A stretch of 64,000 nt of DNA from Microvelia longipes (lineage: Eukaryota; Arthropoda; Insecta; Hemiptera; Veliidae), in contig JACMZG010001870.1 in the NCBI GenBank assembly GCA_018340805.1, forward strand, positions 20,477,500-20,541,499, read 5' to 3'. The first letter of the stretch is position 1; every line of letters starts with the position of its first letter. The notes beneath the pieces were generated by a model. It worked only from the letters and a program-made list of their open reading frames with translations. It was not told the origin of the DNA and searched no databases. Below, in pieces: positions 46,429-57,684 of the stretch. The position numbers were made by a program, and so were the translations under genes.

Positions 46429-46731
46429 TGGTGGAAGTTTACACCGAAAATCGGGATAAGTGACATCACACCATGTAGTATGTATATGGAGGACTGTAAC
46501 CATAAACAAGCGGTTAGCGGATACTTTAAAAAAGAACGAGGCGGTACCTGTTGGTTAGCGGCGGGCGGAGAGCTAGGCTCGAGTATGTATAGCGTTAAGA
46601 CGCACACGCACACACTGCATTCTTCTTGTATTTTCACGCCTTTCTTCCGTACATGAACGTTGACCGCACAACAGTAAACAATTATTATCTGAACGGTTTA
46701 AACTCCGTATTATTTCATAATTATTTTACCA
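46429..46731 (-). repeat. 3' LTR of the minus-strand BEL/Pao element
   Basis: 303 bp, TG...CA on the minus strand, preceded by GGCCGGCGGTTT (polypurine-tract region). Confidence 0.88.
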
Positions 46732-47105
46732 AAACCGCCGGCCAAGAATCGTGACAATGATTCTTAGTAAATTTTAAAAGAGTTACAGGCATGAAATTAA
46801 GCATAAGTAAGTAAGCAAAGTTAAGTTATGTATGAATGAGTTAAGTTAAAGTTAATTGAAGTATGATAAAGAAATTAAATTTGTAAAAAAAATGATTTTA
46901 CTTCAGATGTAAAAGTTAAACAAAAATTTTACTTGAAAGTTAAAGTTAAATCAAAATGAAAAAAAGTATAGCTTCATGAATGAAAATAAATTATCTTTGA
47001 AAATCAAAATTTCGACTTCGAAGAAAAATAATAAGACTCCATTATTCAGACAGATATAAAGGAGCAAGTTTTCTCACTGGTCGCTTATAAAGACCGCGAG
47101 AAGTT
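46732..47105 (-). other. BEL/Pao 3' untranslated region
   Basis: AT-rich stretch between the integrase stop and the 3' LTR, also present in the plus-strand copy (26537-26818). It contains repeats of TTAACTTTAACTT. Confidence 0.7.
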
Positions 47106-48528
47106 CTAACAGACACGATACGTACAAACGCCGTCATCTTGGTTTGGAAAAACCTCCTCAATTCTACCCAAAGGAAAAGTCAAAGGAGAAGCTCCGTCTT
47201 CTTTCACCCAAACAAGTTGACCAACTTGTAGATTTTCAGCGTTGTTAGAGAACCATTTAGCCTTTTGTTGCAAGGTTAACAGATACTCTGAAGACCAACG
47301 TTGCCAAAAGTGTTGGAACATTTGAGACACTTTCTGCCATCGAGATAATCTATTCAGCGGCAATTCTGTTAAGTCAAGCTCCGGCACCGCTACTAATGGT
47401 GCACCTATTAAAAAGTGACCCGGAGTCAAAGCCTCCAACTCATTAGGGCTTGGAGATAAATCACAAAGCGGTCTAGAGTTGAGAACTGCTTCAACACGGG
47501 CAAGCATTGTAACAAACTCTTCAATTGTTAGTATTTTGTCACCAACTACCTTGTGAAGATGACATTTAGTATTTTTAATGTTGCTTTCCCATATACCACC
47601 CATAAAGGGTGCTCTAGGGCAGATGAAATGAAAGTTGATCTAGTTTAGCTAATTCTGCAGTAATGTAGCGTTGGTTGTCTTCCGTTTCAAAAAACTGACA
47701 ATTTCTGTAAGCTCTCTAGCGGCTCCACGGAAGTTAGTAGCTTGATCGCTGTATATATCAGATGGGAGACCACGGCGGGCGGCAAAACGAGTAAGAGTAG
47801 CAATAAATGCTTCCGAAGAAAGACTAGTCAACGCCTCTAAATGAACAGCCTTAGTGACCATACAAATAAAAAGGGCAAAATATCCTTTATAAGAGCTGGC
47901 GTTTCGACGATAACTCTCTTTAATAAGAAAAGGTCCAGCTAAATCTACACCACAGCGGGAAAAAGGACGCGCAACAGTCACTCTACTGGAAGGTAAATCA
48001 GCCATCATTGGAGATGGTGTTGTAATGCTAAATAGAACAAGTCAAACACATTCTTATGCGTTGACGTATAACTGAGTGCGCTGAAAGAATCCAAAACTGT
48101 TTTTGAAGCAAGGCTCTTAATGTTCGTGGTCCAGCATGCAAATAGAATTTGTGATAGTGGTCTATCAGAACATTCGTAAGATGGCAGTGTTTAGGAAGCA
48201 GCAAAGGATGTTGAGCACTGTAAGGTAAGTTTGCGTGTTTCAGACGACCTCCAACTCGAAGAAGTCCTTGTTCGTCGATAAATGGAGTAAGCGGTAGTAA
48301 AGAAGATGATTTAAGCTGTTTAGAATGTATCAAAAGTATATCTTTTGCAAAGTAAACATTCTGAACTTGTCTGACCAAATTAAGTAAGGCTTTTCGGAGT
48401 TCGGAAACAGAAATAGGCTCATTTGAAGGTGGAACTACTCCTTGAGAACTCAAACGGCACCAAGAAATGAAACGAGACACATAAACTTGAATTTTCTGTA
48501 TTTTAAGAAAAGAAGAGAACTGTGACAT
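47106..48528 (-). pseudogene. BEL/Pao integrase in three frames
   Basis: The integrase joins the cDNA to the chromosome. 48528-48028 holds the HHCC zinc-binding domain (KHCHLTNVLIDHYHKFYLHAG ... CLTC). 48008-47649 holds the core with CGVDLAGPF (first Asp) and YSDQATNFRG (second Asp). 47603-47106 holds GGIWESNIKN (catalytic Glu), then the DUF5641-type end RWQKVSQMFQHFWQRWSSEY and GQLVWVKED. Two short frame breaks separate the parts (around 48020 and 47640). All catalytic residues are present in the pieces. Confidence 0.85.
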
Positions 48529-48560
48529 CCATTCAATGTCTTTCTCTAAATCTGCTTCGG

Positions 48561-50118
48561 TTAAAAGGACTTTAGCCGTCGTAGGTTTAAGTTCAGGTAG
48601 TTCCTCAGTGGGAATAGGAGACCATACAGGTACAGGCCAAGCCGAACGAGATTGGTGTATCCATTTTGGTCCTTGGAACCACTCAGAACATTGAGATAAA
48701 CTAAAAGCATCTCTAAACCCCTAGATACGACATCAGCAATATTTAGATCGGTAGAAATATGTCTCCAATCGTTTAACTGAGTGTGCTCTAAAATTGAATT
48801 AACCCGGTTACCCACATACATTTTTAATGTGTGGGCGGTTTATTTAACCAAGAAAGTACAATACTTGAGTCAGTGTAGAGATATAATCTATCAATGACCA
48901 ATTTAGAAAAAACAGGTTGTAAAGAACCTATAGAACGAGCTAGTAAGAGAGCACCAGCTAGTTCTAAACGAGGAATAGTAGAGCCTTTTAGCGGGGCAAC
49001 TTTAGATTTTGCCAATAAGAGAGATATATGCGGCGGTGAATTACAACGTGAGACTCTTAAATAAATAACACAACCGTACCCACGTTCGGAAGCGTCAGAA
49101 AATCCTAATACTTGAATAGAAGTGTAAGTTTGAGGTAGTATCCATCGCGGGAGGCGTATGTTTGAGAGACAAGATAGATCAGAAGTGAGCGAATGCCATT
49201 TTTGATACAGGTCTTTAGTGAGATGATCGTCCCATGCTAACCCTGCCGTCCAAAGAAGCTGCATAAAACATTTCAAGGCAAAGGTTAACGGGGATAAAAA
49301 TCCTAACGGATCGTAGATACTTGCGATAATAGATAAAACTGATCTTTTCGTAGGCGGTTCACTACGAGTAGGTAAGTCGATATTATAGGACAAAACATCA
49401 GTTGTAGGTTCCCAGCGTATCCCCAAATATTTACAGGTCTGATCTTCGGATATAATAAGCGGACTGGAAGAAGATGCGTTGACAAGACATAGAAATTCTT
49501 TTGAATTACTCTTCCATTTGCTCAATTCGAAGCCGCCGGCCCTGAGCAACTGGATTAACTCATCAGCTAGACTAATTAAACTAGAAATAGACTGGGTTCC
49601 TGTCGTAATATCATCCATGAAGGTGTCTTCCAATAACACACGTGCAGCGGCGGGAAAAACATCTCCTTCATCCTTAGCAAGCTGTATTAAGACCCTCTGA
49701 GCATGCCAAGGGAAGGGGTTAGTCCATATGTGACAGTATTTAACCTATACTCTTGCAAAGGTTCATCTGGATTATCTCGATAAACAATATGAGTGAATTT
49801 GCGGTCATCATCATGTAAAAGAATTTGGCGAAACATTTTTATAATGTCGCAACAGAAAACAAATTTATGGAGTCGAAAATTCATAATAATATCCGGAACT
49901 TGTTTCTGGAGTTTCGGTCCAGGATATAACGTGTCGTTTAAAGAACGCTGAGATGCTTTCGCGCTTCCATCAAAAACTACTCGTACAGGCGTTGTTTGTG
50001 AATGCGGGTTGTGAACACAAAAATAAGGTAGAACATATTCAGCCTTTTCTAAAGTTTTTTCCATATGACCCAAATTTTCATATTCATGAAGAAAAGATGA
50101 ACAATTTTCTTTGAGCAC
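48561..50118 (-). pseudogene. BEL/Pao reverse transcriptase and RNase H in three frames
   Basis: 50118-49687 carries the start of the RT: RVVFDGSAKAS, the motif-A equivalent CCDIIKMFRQI and TYGLTPS. After a frame break, 49639-48824 carries the active-site FMDDITTG (about 49622-49600), the Pao-specific PLTFALKCFMQLLWTAGL, and RNase H with LELAGALLL and YTDSSIVLSWL. 48821-48561 continues with HISTDLNIADVVSRG, a typical RNase H/integrase linker. The equivalent stretch of the plus-strand copy at 23.5-24.9 kb is more damaged. Confidence 0.85.
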
Positions 50119-50219
50119 GTTATTGCGGCGAAAACGTTGTTCAAGTGATAAATACCGTTTAACCGCAACTGACCTAGACTCAGGAAAATTTAAATCGGTA
50201 TTTTTGAATGGAAGGCGAA

Positions 50220-51275
50220 CTATGTATCGACCGTCTTATTCCTTTCGTGAGTAGAAACAAAATGTTTTTCGCATAGTTCGTCCTCAGGATTAAGAATTGG
50301 CGTTATAGGAACTTCTTCAGTTTCCCAGAAGCGAGTTATAGATTCTGATAATGGATCAACAGCGGTACAGAGTGATACTAAACCTCTTGGAGGCTCAGCG
50401 TCTGATGATATAGGCCCCATTACAACATCACCAAAAATAGTATGAATAACACTTTCCTTAAGATGAAAATTGGGCTGTGAAGTCAATACTAAAAGGAATA
50501 AATCAGCCCCTATGAGAAAGTCAATGGGTCCTGGAGTTCCAAACTCAGGGTCCGCTAAATTAAATTCCGAATAGTTTTTAATAAGCGAATTAGCAAGTGC
50601 AGTTGGCGGCGTAGGCCCTAAGATTTCTGGAAGAGCTACTGCTACTGTGGTTACTCGAGGCTCAGACGTATAAAGCGGTTTAATTTCACACTTAACTAAT
50701 CCGGTCCCTTCAACAACTGGTACCTCACCAAGTCCAGTAAAGCGTAAGCGTCGGGGAGTAACATCTAAACCTAGTTTAGCAACACAACTCTCAGTTATAC
50801 AGCTGCGAAGAGAAGCTGGATCAAGAAGAGCTCTGCAAGTAGAAAAAGTGCCATCTTTACACTTTAATGAAATTAATGCAGTGCCGAGAACTACTGTAGA
50901 GTTTATTTGTTTAGTTTGAGTAGATAAGTTTGTCTCTGAGTCCAAGTTATCAACAGTATTAGAGCACAATGACTTATTTTGATCCTGGCGTGTTGGAATT
51001 TTAACGTCGATATGAATCAATGTATGATGGCGAGCCTGACAACGGAAACATGATGATGTAGAACGGCATTTCTTCACAGGGTGAGTTAAAGAAAGACAAT
51101 TCTCACATGCCTTTAAAGCTCTTACTTTATTTACCCTTTGCTCAGGTGACATTTGTTGAAAGCTATAACATTTATACAAGGGATGAGCAGCCTGGCAAAG
51201 GACACGGTGAATAAAACGAATTGTAAGATGATGTATTTGCGTATTGTGGTGTATTAGGATAAATATTCGAGACAT
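50220..51275 (-). pseudogene. BEL/Pao nucleocapsid and aspartic protease
   Basis: An open frame of 351 codons. Zinc-knuckle-like cysteines come first (CENCLSLTHPVKKC, then CFRCQARHHTLIH), matching the nucleocapsid of Pao elements. The retropepsin-type region (DUF1758) follows, with CRALLDPASLRSCI, where the catalytic D sits in LLDPAS in place of the more usual LLDSGS. LRFTGLGEVPVV and IDFLIGADLF come after. Frame breaks on both sides separate it from gag and RT. Confidence 0.8.
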
Positions 51276-51744
51276 GCGGTGCGGATGAAGAAGCGTTAGT
51301 ATACTGAGAAGCGGTGGCCATCATAGGCGTGCATTGCGACGTCGATGGGAAGGCTGGCGGATATTGCAGCGCGGCGGATGAATAATAAGAACCGTAATGC
51401 GGATGAAGCGGGTGCGGATTGCATAGGAGAAGCGGTTGAGTGCGTAGTGTCTTGCGGTGCGGTTGTTTGAATAGCTGTTTGTTGATCAGTAGTTGAAAAA
51501 GACAGTAAACATTTTTTAGAATTTTTAGATTTAGAAGTGTCAGAAGATGTACCCTTCGAATGAGAAGAAGTCTCTGCTGCTGTTATCTCTAGAACCTTAA
51601 GCTATTTCTTGACAAACTTAAAGCTATCGTACTTAGGAAAATCAGTACCAACATTTTCTCTTTCAAAGGCTTTTACAGTAACAGGGTCCAAACGACGAAG
51701 TGCCAAATTTAAACTATTAAATCAGATAAGTCCTCGACCTCATG

Positions 51745-52461
51745 TTAGTCAACCCCCACGACAGCGTCGTTGAATTTAGTGAGAAATGTTTGTAAACTTT
51801 TAGCAGTCTGGTGTATTGGTGGTTTTTCAAAAGAAAAAAGTTCATCAAAAAAGTGAGCAGCTAGTAACCTCTTGTCTTCAAAACGCTCTTCAAGAGCATT
51901 CCAAGCTGAGTTAAAATGTTCTGCTGACAATGGGAAACTACTAATAATTTTTAGTGCTTCGGGTTCTAAATAAGAACGTAAATAATAATATTTACGAGCG
52001 TTGTCTAAAGATTTGTCGTTAATAATTACAGCCTTAAACAAATCTCTAAACTCGGGCCAATCTTTAATTTTACCTGAAAAATGTTTAAAATTTAAACGAG
52101 GAAGTTGATTTTGATTGCCTTCAGTAGTAGAACACCGATGCATTATAGGCTCGTTAGTAGGAACATTTAATTTTTCATAAGCAATTAAAATTGCTCCATA
52201 CAAATCATCGAAAGCGGTGAGTGACTGAAAATCAGGTTCTACCTGATCATCTATTTCTACTTGCAGAGTAGAAATTTCATCAATATAAGAATAATAATGA
52301 GCACGGGTCTCTGCTAAAGTTTGATAGCGTATAATAAATTGATTTTTAGCGGGTTCATTGTCTGGAAGTTGAGCAATAAGATCGTAAATAAGTTGAACGC
52401 GTCTAAAATAATCCTCTCTCTTCTTCTCTAAAACTCTCAAACGGGCACGTTTCGCTTCCAT
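51745..52461 (-). CDS. BEL/Pao gag, N-terminal part
   Basis: Capsid precursor with ATG at 52461. A charged coiled start (MEAKRARLRVLEKKREDYF) leads to the DUF1759-type block: LPRLNFKHFSGKIKDWPEF, then YYYLRSYLEPEALKII and WNALEERFED. This is the conserved gag core of Pao elements. The frame stops at 51745. The next stretch (51744-51276), rich in Ser, Thr and Gln, links to the nucleocapsid in other frames. Confidence 0.8.
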   Translation of the reverse strand: MEAKRARLRVLEKKREDYFRRVQLIYDLIAQLPDNEPAKNQFIIRYQTLAETRAHYYSYIDEISTLQVEIDDQVEPDFQSLTAFDDLYGAILIAYEKLNVPTNEPIMHRCSTTEGNQNQLPRLNFKHFSGKIKDWPEFRDLFKAVIINDKSLDNARKYYYLRSYLEPEALKIISSFPLSAEHFNSAWNALEERFEDKRLLAAHFFDELFSFEKPPIHQTAKSLQTFLTKFNDAVVGVD

Positions 52462-53263
52462 GACAGTAAAATAATATTACCAGAATAAAATAGAACAAAA
52501 AATACAAAAATAAAAATTAAACTTCGAAGGATTAATAAGTTGATTCATAAATAATAAAATAAATTAAATCCACAATCTTGAAGGAAAAAAATGTAAAAAA
52601 TAATTTTATGAAGCTGATAACTAGCTAGATAAGCGTGAAATTCGCAATAGAAAGAAGTTTTTTGCAAGAAAATCGAAACAGTAGATGAGAAGATACGCGA
52701 AACACACATACGCGGGGAGAGGTGAGAGCCTGCGGGGAGGGGGAAGTATACAGAGAGAGTATGGAACAAGTATAGTGAGGTGTAGACGCGGGGTCCTCGT
52801 GCGCCACACCACTCTAACGTCCAAGCACAGAATCCTACCTTCCAGCCCTACTATACAAAACTACTCTTACCTTCACACTAACTCTATTATAAACTTTATA
52901 ATAATTATTATAATTGAAGCTATACGTAAATATTATTGATTTTTTTAATTTAAAATAAAATATAATCATGAATTTTTATAAAAAAACGAAATCTACAAAA
53001 TCATTAAAGGAATGATCTTGAATAAATAAATTAAAATATGCATCTAATAAAATTGATTAAAGAAATATTAATTAAATTTAATAAATCTGAATTTAAAGAA
53101 ATTACTTTAAATTTAAAAATAAGAATTTAATTTTATATTTAATATTATTAATTTAAATCTATTAAGTTTCTGTTTTTAAAAAGAGGTTTAAAAAAAAAAC
53201 AAAATTTAGAGTCCACAATAATTTAAAAAAAAATGCCTGTGGCTCGAAGGCCAAAAAATGATA
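52462..53263 (-). other. BEL/Pao 5' leader
   Basis: About 800 bases from the 5' LTR to the gag ATG. On the minus strand, TGGCCTTCGAGCCACAGG (about 53253-53236), 9 bases after the LTR, starts with TGG like a tRNA primer-binding site. The tRNA was not identified. A GC-richer patch lies at 52700-52810. Confidence 0.5.
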
Positions 53264-53562
53264 TGGTGGAAGTTTACACCGAAAATCGGGATAAGTGACA
53301 TCACACCATGTAGTATGTATATGGAGGACTGTAACCATAAACAAGCGGTTAGCGGATACTTTAAAAAAACGAGGCGGTACCTGTTGGTTAGCGGCGGGCG
53401 GAGAGCTAGGCTCGAGTATGTATAGCGTTAAGACGCACACGCACACTGCTTCTTCTTGTATTTTCACGCCTTTCTTCCGTACATGAACGTTGACCGCACA
53501 ACAGTAAACAATTATTATCTGAACGGTTTAAAACTCCGTATTATTTCATAATTATTTTACCA
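53264..53562 (-). repeat. 5' LTR of the minus-strand BEL/Pao element
   Basis: 299 bp, TG...CA on the minus strand. It differs from 46429-46731 only by a few 1-2 base indels, so the insertion is recent. Confidence 0.88.
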
Positions 53563-53950
53563 TTCATTATTTCTATACTTCCATAAAAAAGAAAAATTAA
53601 AATAAACAATACTTGAACAGCTCACATGCTTAATAATAATATTAGATTAAATGGCTGTGGCTTAGTGGCACTTATACTCAATAAAAACACCATGTCTCTT
53701 TACTTCCAATTTAATGAGATCAGATCATAAGCTAATTATTTCTTTAATGTATTTGCTATTGCAATATAATACCAGAATTTCAAATTATGTTAAGGATACA
53801 ACTACTTTAGTTAAATGATTTAAAGTTCTTTTATGTATTATTTTTATCTAATTACATAATTTTGAGGTTGCATACTGTATTAAAATCGCTTAATAAACCT
53901 GTTATACTCTTTTGAAGTGAATTTTTCAATAGAAAACTTATTATGTCAAT
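53563..53950. other. AT-rich DNA right of the BEL/Pao element
   Basis: Nothing recognised up to the gap. Confidence 0.4.
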
Positions 53951-54000
53951 NNNNNNNNNNNNNNNNNNNNNNNNNNNNNNNNNNNNNNNNNNNNNNNNNN
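53951..54000. other. Assembly gap (50 N)
   Basis: Run of 50 N directly before a LINE remnant. Confidence 1.
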
Positions 54001-54870
54001 GTAAAGAGTCATGTATGGTGGAACAAAGAAAAAAGACTTTAAAGAAGGTTTACATGAAGCACCAGCATAAATTTCTAGGGATAATTTTGGATGACATACT
54101 AAGCATGGAAGAACATACAAGCAATTAATAGCTAAATCCAAAAAAGAAGTTGCCCTGCTCACACATTCACCGGATACGGCAAAGAGCAAATTTACAGCCA
54201 CTATGCGATCAAGAATAGAGTACAGTGCCATCTTTTAATTCGTAAAAATAAATCCATCCAGAATCAACAAAGTACAAAATCAAGCACCTAGAATTATAGA
54301 GGAGGATTTGTAAGGACATCGCCAACACACTAAATTATAAATCTCAAGCCAATTTAAACAAGGCTTAAATGCATAGCCTCATGATCACTTCTCAAGCTAA
54401 TTAAAACTGTTCTATCCATCAGTTAAAAGGCCAACAGCCTTGCTATGTACTTCAATAGACATAACAACAAGCCCATTAATAAGAAAGATTTACTATAATA
54501 TTGCAGATGTATCTACATAAAAAAGACAGAGCGAAATTCCGGGTGTAAAAAATGACAACCTAGATAGCATACAGGTTGAGCAAAATGTATTGGAGCATAT
54601 AAACAATCATTTCCCTAAACATGATTCCAAGTTTATTTACTCGGACAGCTCCAAAATTCATTTTTAAATTGCTTAATTATGTCTCAATTTACACAGCCAA
54701 TTTAGCAGCAATACTGGAAGCTATAAACTTTTATTCCAAAGCTTCAATTAGAGCTATTAAAGAAATCTTCAAACCAATTAATGCTCACTGCAATATGGAC
54801 AGATTCCCCACAACAGACTTGACTTACCCTAAAAATAATATAGCCAAGGAATCTTGTATAGATTAGAGGG
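54001..54870 (+). pseudogene. LINE remnant: RT thumb and RNase H traces
   Basis: HKFLGIILDDILSMEEHTSN (54058-54127) corresponds to the LG-x-x-x-D-x-x-L-x-W-x-x-H-I block after the RT active site. MRSRIEYSAI and INKVQNQAPRII follow near 54205-54300, as in the RT thumb. Near 54690-54740 IYTANLAAILEAI resembles the RNase H block with the catalytic Glu. Many stops and shifts are present. It is an old copy, probably of a LINE with RNase H. Confidence 0.6.
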
Positions 54871-57398
54871 ATATGAAAGGATTTGATCAATCAATCCATA
54901 ACGTCCAGATCTCTACCTCATTCCTGGCCCAGGTATCAAATATTTTTATACTTTTATTTTCAAATTTGTATTCTAAATGGAATGATAAGACTGAAACCCC
55001 CTTCCTTCTATATGTTTATCTCATGAACTAATTTTAATATACATATGAATTCTTTTCATTTCAGCAAAATCCTCTCTTTCATTTTTCCCTTCTTAGAACC
55101 CTTGATGAGCTAGGCTGAGGGAAATATTGTATGCGTTTAATTAGTAGGGCACAATATTTACCTTTCAGTTACTGCACTTGAAGAACAGCTAGTTTTCTAG
55201 CTCAGAGACAAAATTTATTTGAGCTAGCAAGTCTCAGCTATAATTCTTCCTTCACCTCATAATATCAGTTACCCTCATAATACTGTCTATCCAAATATTA
55301 CTAAATGAATTTTATACCTCTCTGCAGACACCTGGAATACATTATTTTTTACTCAAATAAATAAAATTTTAAAAAGGGGTTACAAAGGGACTAATGCTTA
55401 GAGAGAGGACTTAGATAAAATAACATTGTGAGAAGGGGTCTGGAAGAGAGACAGTTTGCCATAACTGCACTTACACATACTAGAGCCTCCTTAGAGGGAG
55501 ACTAGAGACTCCCCACCCCTCAACAATACTAGACGTTGTGAGCGAAGCCCATTTGAGTTAACAACTTTGAAAAATTATTTAGTTGCAGGTGAGATAGGAT
55601 ATAGTTATAAGATCCAGTCCCCCCAAACCTCGTCAACACAAGTTCTTTCTAATTCTACCCCTTCACATTTTACAGTTCCTTCCCTTATTCTACCTCGAAA
55701 GGGACTTGCTTTAGTTATCATCTTAATTGATTAATATATTGATATTAGTCAAGTTCTCCGATTTATGCGTGTTACGTATTTTTTGTATCTTTATGTATAT
55801 AGTTAATAAATTTAAAGTAATTAATTGTATAAAACTGAAAATCAATTGTTGTCTTCTCTCTGTATATGATTGTATTTTATTTTAAATTATACATTGCTTC
55901 ATATTACATTTTGGTTCGATTTCTAATTACTTATATCTTCTATTTCAATTATTTTACTTTGAATCAATGAATGAAGAGACAACTTGATGTTCCGATGACT
56001 TCTATCTCTATTAATTTACTTTGATTCAGTAAAGAAATGTCTTGTTTGTTGAGGTATTCATTTTTGTAGTTGCGTATAGTTTCTCAGTTATTATCTGCAT
56101 AAGAAAAAAGTTAAACGCAAATAATTTATTTTTTCTCCTTGGACAGGTTTTTGAATTGTGTTATTTCTTTTTTTAAATGTTTTAAACGAAATAATCTTCT
56201 TTTTTGCGGCAATTATAAAACTACACAATTAGTGAATAATAGCAAAATCAAAATATTTTGGAAAAAGTAAGTGTAGGTTGTTAGTATTTTCAAAACACTA
56301 ATTTGAATGTTTGATGACGGTGATATTGATATTATTGATGATATGATATAGCGTATAGAGACGAGTCCCTCTTGATTATTGGTTGCTGAGAGACTTCGAG
56401 GAATATTAGTCCCACCTCTCTCACTAGCTATACTCAAATACCTACCTATACAGTATAAATACTAGAAGTGTTAACCAAATGGCTCGCTGCAATGTCTAGT
56501 CTCAACAATCCCTATCGAAGCACATATTTATAATGCTCCTTACAAACGGTGGTCATTTTCAGTGAGATCACATTGAATCACTTCATACAACACACATTAG
56601 AAAAGAAAATGAGACAGATAATAATTACAACTTATTTTAAATGTATTTTACTTAATTTAAGACAAAATAGTCAAAAAATAATGTAATATTTATGAGAAAA
56701 TTGAATCAAAAAATGACGCCACCATGTACAGTTATGGTACCAAGCTACCCAGGAATGATAAGAGCTGTTGGATCCTCCATCTAAGTATTTGCCTCTTTGA
56801 GGTGATGGAATCAACAGGACTTTTGGTCAATGCCAGCCAGGAATATTCATTTTCATTCTTGAAGCCATCATTAAGTATGTAATAATAACAATGAAGGCTT
56901 TTATTTGTATCATAATACATTTCTTGTTAATTTATTTACTTTTTTACTAATTTAATAGCTGATTAAAACACAAGATACAGTAAATAACTTTCAAGGCTCA
57001 TCATATAATCTTTTTGGATTATCAAGGGTGTTTTTAGAACTTAATTATTGTTAAACAACTTTATTATTAAATCATTAATAATTTTTTTTTTTATTTATTT
57101 AATTTAGTTTTGAATCTTTGTAAGAGGTAGGTTTTAGTGGAAGATTTAAACCAAATATATTACATTGTTTTAGTTCAGGGTTTGACCAACCGGTTGCAGC
57201 ATGGGTCAGAAGTCTTTAAAAACACAAAAATTGCATCTTTCTAGCAAATATGGGATTTATAATTAGTTTAAAATGCAATCTATTATCGGTGACCCCAGCG
57301 TTGTTAGTGAGGGGATAAATGTATAGTTAGTCAGCAGTTTTTCATTAAGTATTTCCTGAGGGTTATCTGACAAACCTTCCTTTTCCTGAGGGCAAGGA
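54871..57398. other. AT-rich DNA without recognised genes
   Basis: Short ORFs on the minus strand (56213-56437, 56732-56920) show no domain or splice support. Nothing else was identified. Confidence 0.4.
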
Positions 57399-57477
57399 GG
57401 GACTGCCCTGCATGGATTTCTACCTATTTGCCTTGTGTTTACAAGGTAAATACTCTACTACTGCACCACGCAGTCCC
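57399..57477 (-). repeat. tRNA-like structured sequence
   Basis: Ends are complementary over 8 bases (GGGACTGC/GCAGTCCC). Within, TGGTGCAGTAGTAGAG resembles a polymerase III A box, and CCTTGTAAACACAAGG forms a hairpin extended by TATTT/AAATA. A proper T arm is missing, so this is not a working tRNA. It may be a tRNA-derived SINE head or a decayed tRNA. Confidence 0.35.
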
Positions 57478-57584
57478 TATTTGTTTATTTTATTTAGTCA
57501 TTACTCTATGCTTCATTAAGTTTTTGTTACTTATGAATTATCATGTATTATAAAAATATATTACATATTTTACTAAACACAGTG

Positions 57585-57684
57585 TCTCCCTTGCTTTAAG
57601 TTTTTTATATCCTACATTAGTGAGGAAACTCAGTGCAGAGTTTCCTCACTTATGTAGAGTATAAAAAACTTTAAGCAAGGGAGA
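57585..57684. repeat. 100-base long hairpin
   Basis: TCTCCCTTGCTTTAAGTTTT at 57585 pairs with its inverse ending at 57684. About 45 of 49 positions match, and GAGGAAACTC faces GAGTTTCCTC across a tiny loop (GTGCA). It could be a tiny palindromic element or a precursor-type hairpin RNA. Confidence 0.65.

Larger units (their letters stand above)
46429..53562 (-). mobile_element. BEL/Pao LTR retrotransposon, 7134 bp, nearly complete
   Basis: Direct repeats at 46429-46731 and 53264-53562 are the 3' and 5' LTRs on the minus strand. Both read TGGTAAAATAATT...CTTCCACCA and differ by only a few small indels. Between them, in order on the minus strand, are gag, protease, RT, RNase H and integrase. 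Flanking 5-mers TTAAT and TTCAT differ at one base and may be a decayed target duplication. The frame is broken in several places. Confidence 0.9.

Noticed and set aside
53236..53253. Assigning a specific primer tRNA to the BEL/Pao element
   Set aside because: The TGG start fits a primer-binding site, but I could not match the 18 bases to a tRNA 3' end.
56732..56920. 62-codon minus-strand ORF considered as a terminal exon
   Set aside because: No convincing acceptor and no family resemblance.
57399..57477. Functional tRNA gene
   Set aside because: Acceptor-like pairing exists, but there is no proper T arm and the anticodon stem is abnormal.
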